From: Pseudomonadota bacterium
GTDB taxonomy: Bacteria > Myxococcota_A > UBA796 > GCA-2862545
Reading direction: 5' to 3'
Assembly (NCBI GenBank): GCA_002862545.1
Contig: PKDJ01000227.1
Span: 1-46,480 of the forward strand
DNA: 46,480 bases
The stretch's first letter is position 1; every line of letters begins with the position of its first letter. The position numbers and the translations under genes were made by a program. The notes below the pieces were generated by a model. The model saw only the letters and a list, made by a program, of their open reading frames with translations, searched no databases and was not told where the DNA came from. Shown here piece by piece: positions 30,338-37,985 of this stretch.

Positions 30338-31294
30338 ATGGCGCGGGAAGTGGTCGTCGGAGTCGACGGAGGGTCCACCAAGACCCGAGCAGTCGTACAC
30401 GACAGGCGGTCAGGCGAGAGGCTGGGGGAGGGCCGAGTGATCGGCTCGACCAACCTCTGGATGCACGGCGCCGAGGGGGCCGAGGTGACGGCCTCCATCC
30501 TGCAGGGAGCGATTCGCGCAGCGCTGCCCGACGAACCGGTCGAGATCGTGGCGGCCTGTGTGGGCACCGCTGGCATCGATGCACCCGGGGATGCCGAGCG
30601 ACACCTCGAGGCCTTCCTCGGTGCGCCGCTGCTCGCGCCGCTCGGGCCGACTCGCCTGCGCGTCGTCTCCGATGTCGCGGTGATCGAGGCCTGTGGATCG
30701 ACCAACCTGCGGGTCTGTGCCATCGCGGGTACGGGCTCGAACACCCTTGGGGTGCGCCTCGAGCAGGGCATCGCCGTCGACCGACGCCAGGTGGGCGGCC
30801 TCGACCTCGACCTGTCTGACGACGGGAGCGCGGCGTGGATTGGTCACTACGCCTTCCGCGCGGCCCTGCGTGACCTCCAGGGGCAGGAGGAGTCGGAGCT
30901 CGGTCCCGCCATCGCTCGGGCCGTCGGACTCTCGGGAGAGCGCACTCCGGCGGTCTGGCGTGCCTTCCGCAGCGTGCGCGAGTCCATCCACAAGTCCGAC
31001 CTCGCGGCGCTCGCTGGCGACGTGGTGTCGCCTCTCGCCGCCTCCGACGCGGTCGCTCGACGCATCCTGGAGCGGGCGGGGACGGTGCTCGCCGAGAACA
31101 TCGATGCGGCAGCCCGCCTCGTGGGCGGTGTTGACCGCCTCGAGGTGCTGTTGGTCGGCGGCGTGTGGAAGGAGCCGGTCGTGCGCGACTGTGCCGAGGC
31201 CTGGCTCAGCGAGAAGTGGTCGACCGTTCTTCTCCACGACGCCGACGCCGCAGAGGGGGCAGCCCGCATCGCTCGGGCCCTCGCGGCCGACTAG
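30338..31294 (+). CDS. BadF/BadG/BcrA/BcrD-type ATPase, GlcNAc-kinase-like
   Basis: The 318-residue cytosolic protein has an actin/sugar-kinase fold. The first phosphate loop is VGVDGGSTKTRAVV at residues 6-19, the second GTGSNTLG near 130, and the adenosine segment LLVGGVWKEP near 270. CVGTAGID and VSDVAVIEACG lie between. N-acetylglucosamine kinases and BadF-type ATPases both show this pattern; the length and lack of Fe-S cysteines favour a sugar or amino-sugar kinase. The start ATG 30338 is preceded by GAGGGAG 6 bases upstream. The pairing with an OPT transporter suggests salvage of an imported muropeptide-like or sugar-peptide compound, which is inference only. Confidence 0.82.
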   Translation: MAREVVVGVDGGSTKTRAVVHDRRSGERLGEGRVIGSTNLWMHGAEGAEVTASILQGAIRAALPDEPVEIVAACVGTAGIDAPGDAERHLEAFLGAPLLAPLGPTRLRVVSDVAVIEACGSTNLRVCAIAGTGSNTLGVRLEQGIAVDRRQVGGLDLDLSDDGSAAWIGHYAFRAALRDLQGQEESELGPAIARAVGLSGERTPAVWRAFRSVRESIHKSDLAALAGDVVSPLAASDAVARRILERAGTVLAENIDAAARLVGGVDRLEVLLVGGVWKEPVVRDCAEAWLSEKWSTVLLHDADAAEGAARIARALAAD

Positions 31295-31303
31295 CCGCTT
31301 CCC

Positions 31304-31325
31304 GAGGCGCCCGACGGGCGTTCTC
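31304..31325. terminator. Hairpin between convergent ATPase gene and TetR operon end
   Basis: CGCCC (31308-31312) and GGGCG (31316-31320) pair around a GAC loop; a flanking GAG can pair with CTC on the other side. The hairpin sits in the 38-base gap between two convergent stop codons, so it could terminate both the OPT/ATPase transcript and the long lipid operon. No clear T-run is present. Confidence 0.4.
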
Positions 31326-31332
31326 CACCTCC

Positions 31333-31956
31333 TCAGGCCGTGCGCTGCCGCACGCCACCCATCGCGAAGGAGACGACGGCGTCAGCGACCCCGTCGGGGT
31401 CGAAGTCTTGGTCATGGTCGACCACGTAGCGGTGCACGACCCCGCGCAGCGCGCCGAGGATGCACGAGGCCGTCGTCTCGCGGTCGATGTCGTCGCGCAC
31501 GACCCCGAGGGTCACGCCGAGCTCGAGCGTGTGGACGAGGTAGGCCCGGAGCTCGTCGTAGAAGCCCGTCAGGCGTGTCTGGACCGCGTCGTCGAGGCCG
31601 ACGGCCTCGCGGAACAGGATGCGCGTCAGGTGGCGGTTCTCGGCGGTCGTGCGCAGGATGTGGGCCACGATGGCCTTGAGCTGCGCGTCGACGGTCGGGT
31701 CGGCCTGGGGGTCGACACCGCGGACAGCGGCGCGCAGGCGGCCGATCAGCTCCTCGAGAAGATCGAGGAAGATCTTCTGCTTGCTGTCGAAGTACAGGTA
31801 GAAGGTCCCTCGGGCGACGCCGGCAGCCTTCACCAGATCCGTGATCGAGGTCTGCCAGTAGCCGTGCTCGGAGAAGACCGACAGGGAGCTGTCGAGGATC
31901 TGCCGCCGCCGAAGCTCCCGAGAGCGCTCGGCACGTGCGGTGCGTCCATCACCCAT
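31333..31956 (-). CDS. TetR family transcriptional regulator, last gene of lipid operon
   Basis: The 207-residue product has the TetR helix-turn-helix at residues 15-62 (RRRQILDSSLSVFSEHGYWQ; ITDLVKAAGVARGTFYLYF) and a ligand-binding helical C-terminal domain. ATG 31956 has GGGAGG 7 bases upstream and overlaps the plsC-like stop by 8 bases, so the regulator is translated with the operon. The longer frame to 32064 is antisense overlap with no TetR similarity. TetR proteins often repress the operon that encodes them. A perfect 20-base palindrome of TetR-operator type lies upstream of the first operon gene, at 42906. The ligand is probably an acyl-CoA or lipid intermediate; this is inferred from context. 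Confidence 0.92.
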   Translation of the reverse strand: MGDGRTARAERSRELRRRQILDSSLSVFSEHGYWQTSITDLVKAAGVARGTFYLYFDSKQKIFLDLLEELIGRLRAAVRGVDPQADPTVDAQLKAIVAHILRTTAENRHLTRILFREAVGLDDAVQTRLTGFYDELRAYLVHTLELGVTLGVVRDDIDRETTASCILGALRGVVHRYVVDHDQDFDPDGVADAVVSFAMGGVRQRTA

Positions 31957-32716
31957 GGTCGCCCTCCCAGTGGGCATCCACGCGTGCGGCGACCACGGAG
32001 CGCACCTGCTCGGCGAGGTCCTCGATGGCGTCGTCGGAGAGGCCCTTCGTCGGGATGGGGGCATCGCAGTAGACGGTGACCACCCGCCCGGGTCGCATCA
32101 GCCAGCTCCCCTTGCGGAGGATCTCGTACATGCCCGTGACGGCGGTCGGAACGATGGGAAGCTCGAGGTCACGGGCCAGGTAGAAGAGGCCCTTGCGGAA
32201 GCGCCCGACCCGTCCGTCGAGGGTGCGGGTGCCCTCGGGGAAGGCAAGGATGGAGTGGCCCTTGTCGACTGTGGCGCGCATGCCCTGCCGCAGGAAGTCC
32301 CGCTCGGCGTCACCTCGTCCTCGGCGCACCGGAATGGTGCCTCGGGCCTTCATGAACCAGCCGTAGACGGGGATCTTGAAGTGGGACTCGAGCTCCATCC
32401 CCTGCTTGAAGTGGGGGGTCGCGGGGTACATCGAGACGTGGTCGAGCAGGTTCACGTGGTTCTGGGCGAACAGGTAGGGGGTGCCCGGATCGACGTCCGG
32501 GTGCACCACCGCCCGCCAGCGAGCGCCGGTCATCGCGACCTGCCCCCGACAGTAGAGGCGGTTGAGCCCGTCGATGTGGGTGTGTCCGAGCAGGCCACCG
32601 CTGGCCATCATGGACAGCATCATGGGGGTGAGCCAGGCGAGGCCTGCGCCCCAGAGCCCGACGGCGATGGCCTTGTCGAGTGGGCCCTCTCGAAGGGGAA
32701 CGACAGGGTCGCTCAT
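31949..32716 (-). CDS. PlsC-type 1-acylglycerol-3-phosphate O-acyltransferase
   Basis: The 255-residue product carries the acyltransferase motifs: NHVNLLD (86-92, the H-X4-D catalytic pair) and FPEGTRT (159-165), with a GTIPVRRG block at 126-133 between them. One or two hydrophobic segments near residues 16-42 would anchor it to the inner membrane. It should transfer an acyl group from acyl-ACP or acyl-CoA to a phosphorylated glycerol or related alcohol. The ATG start overlaps the lipid-kinase stop (ATGA). With the kinase-like gene before it, it may complete a phosphatidic-acid-like or lyso-ether-lipid acceptor. Confidence 0.9.
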   Translation of the reverse strand: MSDPVVPLREGPLDKAIAVGLWGAGLAWLTPMMLSMMASGGLLGHTHIDGLNRLYCRGQVAMTGARWRAVVHPDVDPGTPYLFAQNHVNLLDHVSMYPATPHFKQGMELESHFKIPVYGWFMKARGTIPVRRGRGDAERDFLRQGMRATVDKGHSILAFPEGTRTLDGRVGRFRKGLFYLARDLELPIVPTAVTGMYEILRKGSWLMRPGRVVTVYCDAPIPTKGLSDDAIEDLAEQVRSVVAARVDAHWEGDHG

Positions 32717-33591
32717 GCGAGCACCTCCACGGCACCGGGGAGCACCTCGAGGCGCGTCGGGCGTACGCGCACGACCTCGCCGTCGATCATCACGTCGACG
32801 GGCGAGGCGAGGTCGAGCTCGACGGCCTGGGCGGTCGTGGCCTCGATGTGCGGGGCGCTCACGTGGGTGCCGGCGAAGATCTTGGGGAACGTGGCGAGGA
32901 AGCGGGGCCGTCCGAGGGCCCCGACCCGAATGACGTCGACCCGTCCGTCCGTAGGGTCTGCCGCAGGGGCCATCCGCATGTCGCCCCCCGTGTACTGGCT
33001 GTTGGAGAAGGACAGCAGCGCACAGGGCCGCGCGTCCCACTCGCCGTCGTCGAGCCGGACGCGGAAGGAGGGATGCTTGAGTCGCGCTAGCGTGATCAGG
33101 ACGGCGAGGATGTAGCCGGCAGCACCCAGGCCCTTGAAGCGGCGGTTGGTCAGCTCTCCGGCCTCGGCGGTGAAGCCGATGGAGAACAGGTTGATGCTGT
33201 AGAGCACGCCATCGTCGTGCTCGGCCCGCACGACGTCGACGGCGCGGGTCTCACCGCGTGCGATGGCGTCGAGGCAGCGGTCGGGGGTCGTCAGGTCGAG
33301 GTCGCGACCGAAGCTGTTTCCGGTTCCGAGCGGCAAGAGGCCGAGCCGAGGTCGGTCGTCACGCCCCATGAGGCCTGTGACCACCTCGTGCAGCGTGCCG
33401 TCGCCACCGACGCTGATCACGTCCGTGGCGTCGGCCTCGCGCGCGAGTGCGGCGGCGTGTCCCGGGTCATGGGTGCACAGCACCGAGACGTGGCCCAGTG
33501 CCTCGAGGCGGCCACGGAGGGCCTCGAAGCGTCGAGGAGCCCGTCCGCCACCCGCAGCGGGGTTGAGGATCACGGCGATGCGGCGACTCAC
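32713..33591 (-). CDS. Diacylglycerol/lipid kinase family protein (YegS/DgkB-like)
   Basis: The 292-residue cytosolic or peripheral membrane enzyme has the DAGK catalytic signature VGGDGTLHEV (61-70), the leading LNPAAGGGRA nucleotide-binding turn (9-18) and LPLGTGNSFGRDL (87-98). The C-terminal beta sandwich contains NSQYTGGDMRMAP and MIDGEVV, also typical. It would phosphorylate a diacylglycerol, alkyl-acylglycerol, sphingoid or similar lipid alcohol using ATP. GTG 33591 overlaps the ligase stop (GTGA); a longer frame extends to 34005 but is antisense-like junk relative to the ligase. Its substrate is likely a product of the operon's acyl-processing enzymes. Confidence 0.9.
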   Translation of the reverse strand: MSRRIAVILNPAAGGGRAPRRFEALRGRLEALGHVSVLCTHDPGHAAALAREADATDVISVGGDGTLHEVVTGLMGRDDRPRLGLLPLGTGNSFGRDLDLTTPDRCLDAIARGETRAVDVVRAEHDDGVLYSINLFSIGFTAEAGELTNRRFKGLGAAGYILAVLITLARLKHPSFRVRLDDGEWDARPCALLSFSNSQYTGGDMRMAPAADPTDGRVDVIRVGALGRPRFLATFPKIFAGTHVSAPHIEATTAQAVELDLASPVDVMIDGEVVRVRPTRLEVLPGAVEVLA

Positions 33592-35279
33592 AGAGGCACC
33601 ACGTCGGCGCGCGTGCGTCCTGCGCGGAGGGCATCCGCGAGCACGTGACGCTTGAGCTTCATCGAGGCGGTGCGCGGGAACTCCTCCTCCCAGCGCAGGA
33701 CGCCGCTGACGCGCTTGAAGTCGGGGAGTCGCCGGTTCTTCTCGGCGATCTCTCCGAGCAGGGCGCCGGTGACCTCTCCACGGACGACGAGCAGCAGGCG
33801 CTCGTCCTGCATGGTGCGCTCCGGCCAGAGGTAGTTCTCGGCGAAGACCGTGAGCTCTTCGGCCTCCACGCCGCGGAACGCGAAGGCGACATCGTCGGGG
33901 TAGATGTTCTTGCCGCCTGCAGTGACGATCATGTCCTTCTGGCGTCCGACGAGGTGCAGGTGCCCGGCGGCATCGAAGTGGCCGAGATCGCCGGTGCGGT
34001 ACCACCCATCGAGGAAGGCGGCCTCGGTGAGCTCGGGGGCGTCGAGGTAGCCGGACATCAGCGTCGGCCCCCGAACGTGGACCTCTCCGACCCCATCGGC
34101 ATCGGCATCGTGGATGCGGACCTCGACGCCGGGCAGCACGTCCCCCACGGAGTCGCCGCGCCAGGGATCGGTGCGGTTGACCGTGATCACGGTGCAGGCC
34201 TCAGTCGTTCCGTAGCCGATCACGACGGGAATCCCGAGATCGTAGAAGAACTCGGCCAGCTTGCGATCGGTGTAGGCGCCGCCACAGAACAGCAGGCGGA
34301 GCTCACCGCCGAAGGCGTCGTGGACGGGCTTCAGGAGCCGCGAGGAGACCGCGTGGCGAGGACGTCGCTCGGTCAGGCGGGCGTTGGCAGCGATCAGGGT
34401 GTCGGCGAGAGAGCGCCGCCAGCCCGAGAGCGCGTCCAGCTTCTCGTCGATGGCGCGCTTGAAGGCCTCGAGCACCAAGGGCACGACAGCCATGTGGGTG
34501 ATGCGGTACCGCTTCATCGTCCAGCGGAGCAGCTCGGGTCGCAGCGTGCGCTGGTGCACCACGGTGGCGCCGCAGACGAACGGTCCCACGAAGCCGACCA
34601 TGAAGTCGATGGCGTGGTTCGTCGGCAGGATGCTGAAGTAGCGGTCGCCCGGAGCCAAGGGGAACCGCCCGAGCAGGGCGTCGAGCTGGGCGAGGTAGGC
34701 TCGGTGCGGGAGCATGCAGCCCTTGGGCGTGCCGCCGGTGCCGGAGCTGTAGACGATGGTGGCCGTGTCCTCACGGTCCCGCGGCACGAAGGTCCCGCCA
34801 TGCTCCGGGAGGCTCTCCCAGCGGTCGACGTCGGCGCCCTTCGGCGCCTCGGCCACCCACACCTGTCCGGCGGGGGCAGCGTCCCAGGTCCGCCAGATCG
34901 CGAACTCCGTGATCACCACGCTCGGCTGGGCGTGGGCGAGGAGGGCCTCCTGCTCGGGCCCGGTGAGCTTGTGGTCGATGGGCACGAGCACCGCACCCGC
35001 GAACAGCGCTCCGTACGCGGAGATCAGCCACTTCGACTGGTTGGACAGCACGATGGCGACGCGGTCGCCCGGGCCGACACCTGCGTCCTGGAGCCGCGCG
35101 GCCACCCGCTCGCCCAGGAGCTTCACCTCCCACCCGGTCCAGCGTCCGGCCTCGCGCTTGCGGCTTGCCTCGATCAGGACGGTCTCGGCCTTGTGCACGA
35201 CGAGGGCGTCACGCAGCAGCTCGCCGAGGCAGGCGTAGCCGGCGACGTGCATCCGCTCGGCGGCAGGACGGGCGTTCAT
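33588..35279 (-). CDS. Acyl-AMP ligase (AMP-dependent synthetase/ligase), second copy
   Basis: The 563-residue adenylate-forming enzyme has the P-loop YSSGTGGTPKG (177-187), the GYGTTEACT motif, TGDLGHFDAAGHLHLVGR and KDMIVTAGGKNIYPDD hinge motifs, and a C-terminal catalytic Lys in ASMKLKRHV. Fatty acids are the likely substrates. Its start ATG overlaps the stop of the acyl carrier protein gene (ATGA), so it may load that carrier directly, as a fatty acyl-ACP synthetase, or form acyl-CoA. The operon holds another ligase at 36354-37985 that is clearly different in sequence; two chain types or a chain plus a second acid may be activated. Confidence 0.9.
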   Translation of the reverse strand: MNARPAAERMHVAGYACLGELLRDALVVHKAETVLIEASRKREAGRWTGWEVKLLGERVAARLQDAGVGPGDRVAIVLSNQSKWLISAYGALFAGAVLVPIDHKLTGPEQEALLAHAQPSVVITEFAIWRTWDAAPAGQVWVAEAPKGADVDRWESLPEHGGTFVPRDREDTATIVYSSGTGGTPKGCMLPHRAYLAQLDALLGRFPLAPGDRYFSILPTNHAIDFMVGFVGPFVCGATVVHQRTLRPELLRWTMKRYRITHMAVVPLVLEAFKRAIDEKLDALSGWRRSLADTLIAANARLTERRPRHAVSSRLLKPVHDAFGGELRLLFCGGAYTDRKLAEFFYDLGIPVVIGYGTTEACTVITVNRTDPWRGDSVGDVLPGVEVRIHDADADGVGEVHVRGPTLMSGYLDAPELTEAAFLDGWYRTGDLGHFDAAGHLHLVGRQKDMIVTAGGKNIYPDDVAFAFRGVEAEELTVFAENYLWPERTMQDERLLLVVRGEVTGALLGEIAEKNRRLPDFKRVSGVLRWEEEFPRTASMKLKRHVLADALRAGRTRADVVPL

Positions 35280-35503
35280 CGGCGGGCCTCGATGAGCTCG
35301 GCGAGTCCGCCCAGCGTGTTGACGCCCTGGACCTCGTAGTCTGGGATCTCCACGTCGAAGGCGTCCTCGAGATCGGTCAGCAGATCGAGGGCCTGTAGGC
35401 TGTCGATGCCGAGGACCTCGAACAGGTCGTCGTTGGGAGCGAGCGCCTCGGCCTTGACGCCGAAGCGCTGCACAGCGAGCTTCTTGAGGGTGTCGAGGAT
35501 CAT
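35276..35503 (-). CDS. Acyl carrier protein
   Basis: The 75-residue acidic helical protein carries the phosphopantetheine site GIDSLQAL with Ser35, preceded by DDLFEVL and followed by a LLTDLEDAFDVEIPD helix. ATG 35503 overlaps the enoyl-CoA hydratase stop, and its own stop overlaps the next ligase start (both ATGA). It is embedded between a hydratase and a ligase, so it is a dedicated carrier for this pathway, not the housekeeping fatty-acid ACP, which normally lies next to fabF. It is one of the clearest signs that acyl chains are handled as ACP thioesters here. Confidence 0.93.
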   Translation of the reverse strand: MILDTLKKLAVQRFGVKAEALAPNDDLFEVLGIDSLQALDLLTDLEDAFDVEIPDYEVQGVNTLGGLAELIEARR

Positions 35504-36357
35504 GGGAGGTACGGCCTCACATCGGTGGATTCGACGAACTTGGTGAGCGCGGCGAGGACGGGCGGACGGGTGACGAGGCGGCAGAAGGTGTCCTTCTCCC
35601 GGTCGAGCTCCTCCCGGGGCAGTCGCTTGGCGAAGGCCTTGGCCTCGGCGGTGGTGTGCGGATCGAAGCGGGCGGCCTGCTCGGCGACCTTGCGGGCGAC
35701 GTCGAGGCCGTTGTCCCGACCGACCACCTGGGACACCAGGCCCACAGCGTGCGCTCGGCGGGCGTTGATGCTCCGGCCGGTGAGCAGCAGGTCGCGGACG
35801 ACGGCATTGCCGAGGTCGCGGTTCAGGCGGGGGATGCCGCCGAAGCCGGGCACGAGACCGAGGCGGAGCTCGGGGAAGGCAAAGCGGGCCGACTTCTCGG
35901 CGATGATCACGTCTGCCGTCAGGGCGAGCTCGAAGCCCCCACCGAAGCACACCCCATGCACCACCGCGATGGTGGTGAGCGGTGCGGTGTCGAGGGTGTC
36001 AAAGACCGAATGAATCCGGTCGATGAACTTGCGGATCTCCCGGCGGACCAGCGGCCGGAGGACCCGTCCGGCTACCGGCGCTGCAGGACCGAGGCGGTCG
36101 GCGAGGGCGGCGCGGCGTGCGAGCAGGCCCGCGTGGAGCTCGCGCAGGTCGGCCCCGGCGCAGAAGCCTCCTCGCCGATCACTGTGGAGGATCAGTGCCC
36201 GCGCACCCCCCGCGCCACCGCGGACGTGCTCGGCGAGCAGCTCGAGCTCTCGGAGTGCCGTGGTGCCCAGCTCGTTGAGCGGCTCGCGGTGCAGGGTGAC
36301 CTCGAGAGCCGGCCCCACCCGGGAGAAGGTCAGGGCTTGTCCGCGGAACACGGTCAT
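35500..36357 (-). CDS. Enoyl-CoA hydratase family protein (crotonase), hydratase-competent
   Basis: The 285-residue crotonase-fold protein has the oxyanion motifs GGFCAGADLREL (63-74) and VVHGVCFGGGFELAL (132-146). Both catalytic glutamates of true hydratases appear present, E143 in GFELAL and E163 in FPELRLGLVP. An insert of about 30 residues (75-110, Ala/Arg/Leu-rich) follows the first motif. It could hydrate or dehydrate an acyl thioester attached to CoA or to the neighbouring ACP. Both ends overlap neighbours by 4 bases. It differs from the Eci2-like crotonase at 20841, which lacks the first Glu. Confidence 0.88.
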   Translation of the reverse strand: MTVFRGQALTFSRVGPALEVTLHREPLNELGTTALRELELLAEHVRGGAGGARALILHSDRRGGFCAGADLRELHAGLLARRAALADRLGPAAPVAGRVLRPLVRREIRKFIDRIHSVFDTLDTAPLTTIAVVHGVCFGGGFELALTADVIIAEKSARFAFPELRLGLVPGFGGIPRLNRDLGNAVVRDLLLTGRSINARRAHAVGLVSQVVGRDNGLDVARKVAEQAARFDPHTTAEAKAFAKRLPREELDREKDTFCRLVTRPPVLAALTKFVESTDVRPYLP

Positions 36358-37985
36358 GCGTAGAACCCGGCGATGGTCGAGGCGTGGGCCGACTCGATGG
36401 CCGTGCGCCGCAGCTTCCGGTTCGCCGTCAGCATGCCGTTCTCGACCGTGAAGGCGTCGTCGACGATCCGGTGCTTGCGGACGCGCTTGTAGTGCGGGAG
36501 AGCCTCATTGATGGCGGCGACGCCGGCCTCGACCGTGTCCGCGTCGACCTGTCCGCTGATCAGCGCGCACAGGTAGGGCTTGCCGTGACCGACCAGGACC
36601 GCCTGCTCGACGCCCTCTATGGTCTCGACGAGCTTCTGCTCGATGGGCTCTGGCGCGACGTTGTGACCGCTCGAGGGCACGAGGAGGTTCTTCACGCGGC
36701 CCACGATGCGCCAGGTGTTCGTGTGGTCCAGCTCGACCTGGTCGCCCGTGCAGAACCAGCCGTCCGCGAAGGCGGTCTCGGTCTCCTCTGGCCGTCGCCA
36801 GTAGCCGGAGAAGATGTTCGGACCCCGCACGAGCAGCTCGCCGTCGTCGCTGATCTTGGTCTCGACGCCTGGAATCGTCGGTCCGACACGCCCGGGGTAG
36901 ACCAGCGGAGGCACGTCCATCGTCACGATGGCCGTCGTCTCGGTGAGGCCGTAGACCTGGTACACGGGAATGCCGAGCATTCGGAACCAGTGCTGGGTGT
37001 CCTCGCCGAGGGGCGCGGAGCCACAGATCAGGCACTCCAGGTTCGGTCCGATCTGCTGCTTGATCTTGCTGAAGATCAGCTGCTGGCCCATCCAGACTGC
37101 CAGTGCATCACGCCGACCGCCGCGTCCCGTGGCACCCCGGAGGTAGGCGTCGCGGGACCGCTCGTAGAGCCACTGGATGGCCTTCGGGCGCTCGCGGAGC
37201 TTGGCCTCGACCCCGTTCTTGATGCGCTCGAGGAGCATCGGCACATTGAGCAGGTAGTTCGGGGCCGCGGTCTTCAGCTCCTGGGCCAGGTTGTCCAGGT
37301 TGGTGGAGACCATGATCGGGTTGGCACGCAGCAGGCAGGTCCACAGCACGACCCGGGAGCCTGCAAAGCAGAACGGCAGGTAGTGGAACACCCGGTCCGG
37401 GGTCGAGCGCTCGCCCATCATGGCGACCAGCGCATCCCGCGTGACAGGCAGCATGAAGTCGACGTTGCGCGTGCTGTAGACCACGCCCTTGGGCACCCCG
37501 CTGCTGCCCGAGGTGTAGATGATGGTGACCGGGTCGTCATCGGCGCGCAGCACCGCCGGAGTTGCCGGATCGATGGGCTCGGCGGCGAAGAACTGGTCGA
37601 ATACCACCAGGGGTGCGTCGCTCCAGTGCGCCCGCACGGCGTCCGCCAGCAGGTCGGTGGCTGCGACCACCAGTGTAGGCGCACAGTCGTGCATCATCGC
37701 GACCAGCTCGGCTGGGTCCTGCCGGGCGTACATCGGCACCACGACCGCGCCCTCGGCCAGAGCCGCCAGGTCGGTGGCTACCCAGCGAATGCCGTTCGGA
37801 GCGACCAGGACCACCCGGTCTCCCGCGGCGAGCTCGCGCTTCCGAAGCGTGGCCCGGGCTCTCGCGATGAGGTCGAGCAGCTCGCGGCCGGTGCTCTCGA
37901 CGACGGTGTCGCCATGGACCTCCTGGACGAAGGCCCGCGCGGGGTGCTCGCGGAGGTTGTCGAGGAAGGTGTCGACGAAGCTCAT
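36354..37985 (-). CDS. Long-chain acyl-AMP ligase (FadD-like), first copy
   Basis: The 543-residue adenylate-forming enzyme has the P-loop IIYTSGSSGVPKG near residues 155-167, the VYGLTETTAIV motif, WFCTGDQVELDHTNTWRIVGR and NLLVPSSGHNVAPEPIE, and a C-terminal NGMLTANRKLRR with the catalytic Lys. The pattern is closest to long-chain fatty acyl-CoA synthetases, including the extended C-terminal lid. The start ATG overlaps the pyruvyl-transferase-family gene stop. It probably activates a long fatty acid, giving acyl-CoA for the acyl reductase encoded two genes upstream in the operon. Confidence 0.9.
   Translation of the reverse strand: MSFVDTFLDNLREHPARAFVQEVHGDTVVESTGRELLDLIARARATLRKRELAAGDRVVLVAPNGIRWVATDLAALAEGAVVVPMYARQDPAELVAMMHDCAPTLVVAATDLLADAVRAHWSDAPLVVFDQFFAAEPIDPATPAVLRADDDPVTIIYTSGSSGVPKGVVYSTRNVDFMLPVTRDALVAMMGERSTPDRVFHYLPFCFAGSRVVLWTCLLRANPIMVSTNLDNLAQELKTAAPNYLLNVPMLLERIKNGVEAKLRERPKAIQWLYERSRDAYLRGATGRGGRRDALAVWMGQQLIFSKIKQQIGPNLECLICGSAPLGEDTQHWFRMLGIPVYQVYGLTETTAIVTMDVPPLVYPGRVGPTIPGVETKISDDGELLVRGPNIFSGYWRRPEETETAFADGWFCTGDQVELDHTNTWRIVGRVKNLLVPSSGHNVAPEPIEQKLVETIEGVEQAVLVGHGKPYLCALISGQVDADTVEAGVAAINEALPHYKRVRKHRIVDDAFTVENGMLTANRKLRRTAIESAHASTIAGFYA

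Noticed and set aside
32713..34005. Extended N-terminus of the lipid kinase (430 codons)
   Set aside because: The extra part is antisense-phase sequence of the ligase gene; GTG 33591 overlaps the ligase stop and begins exactly at the family's first beta strand.
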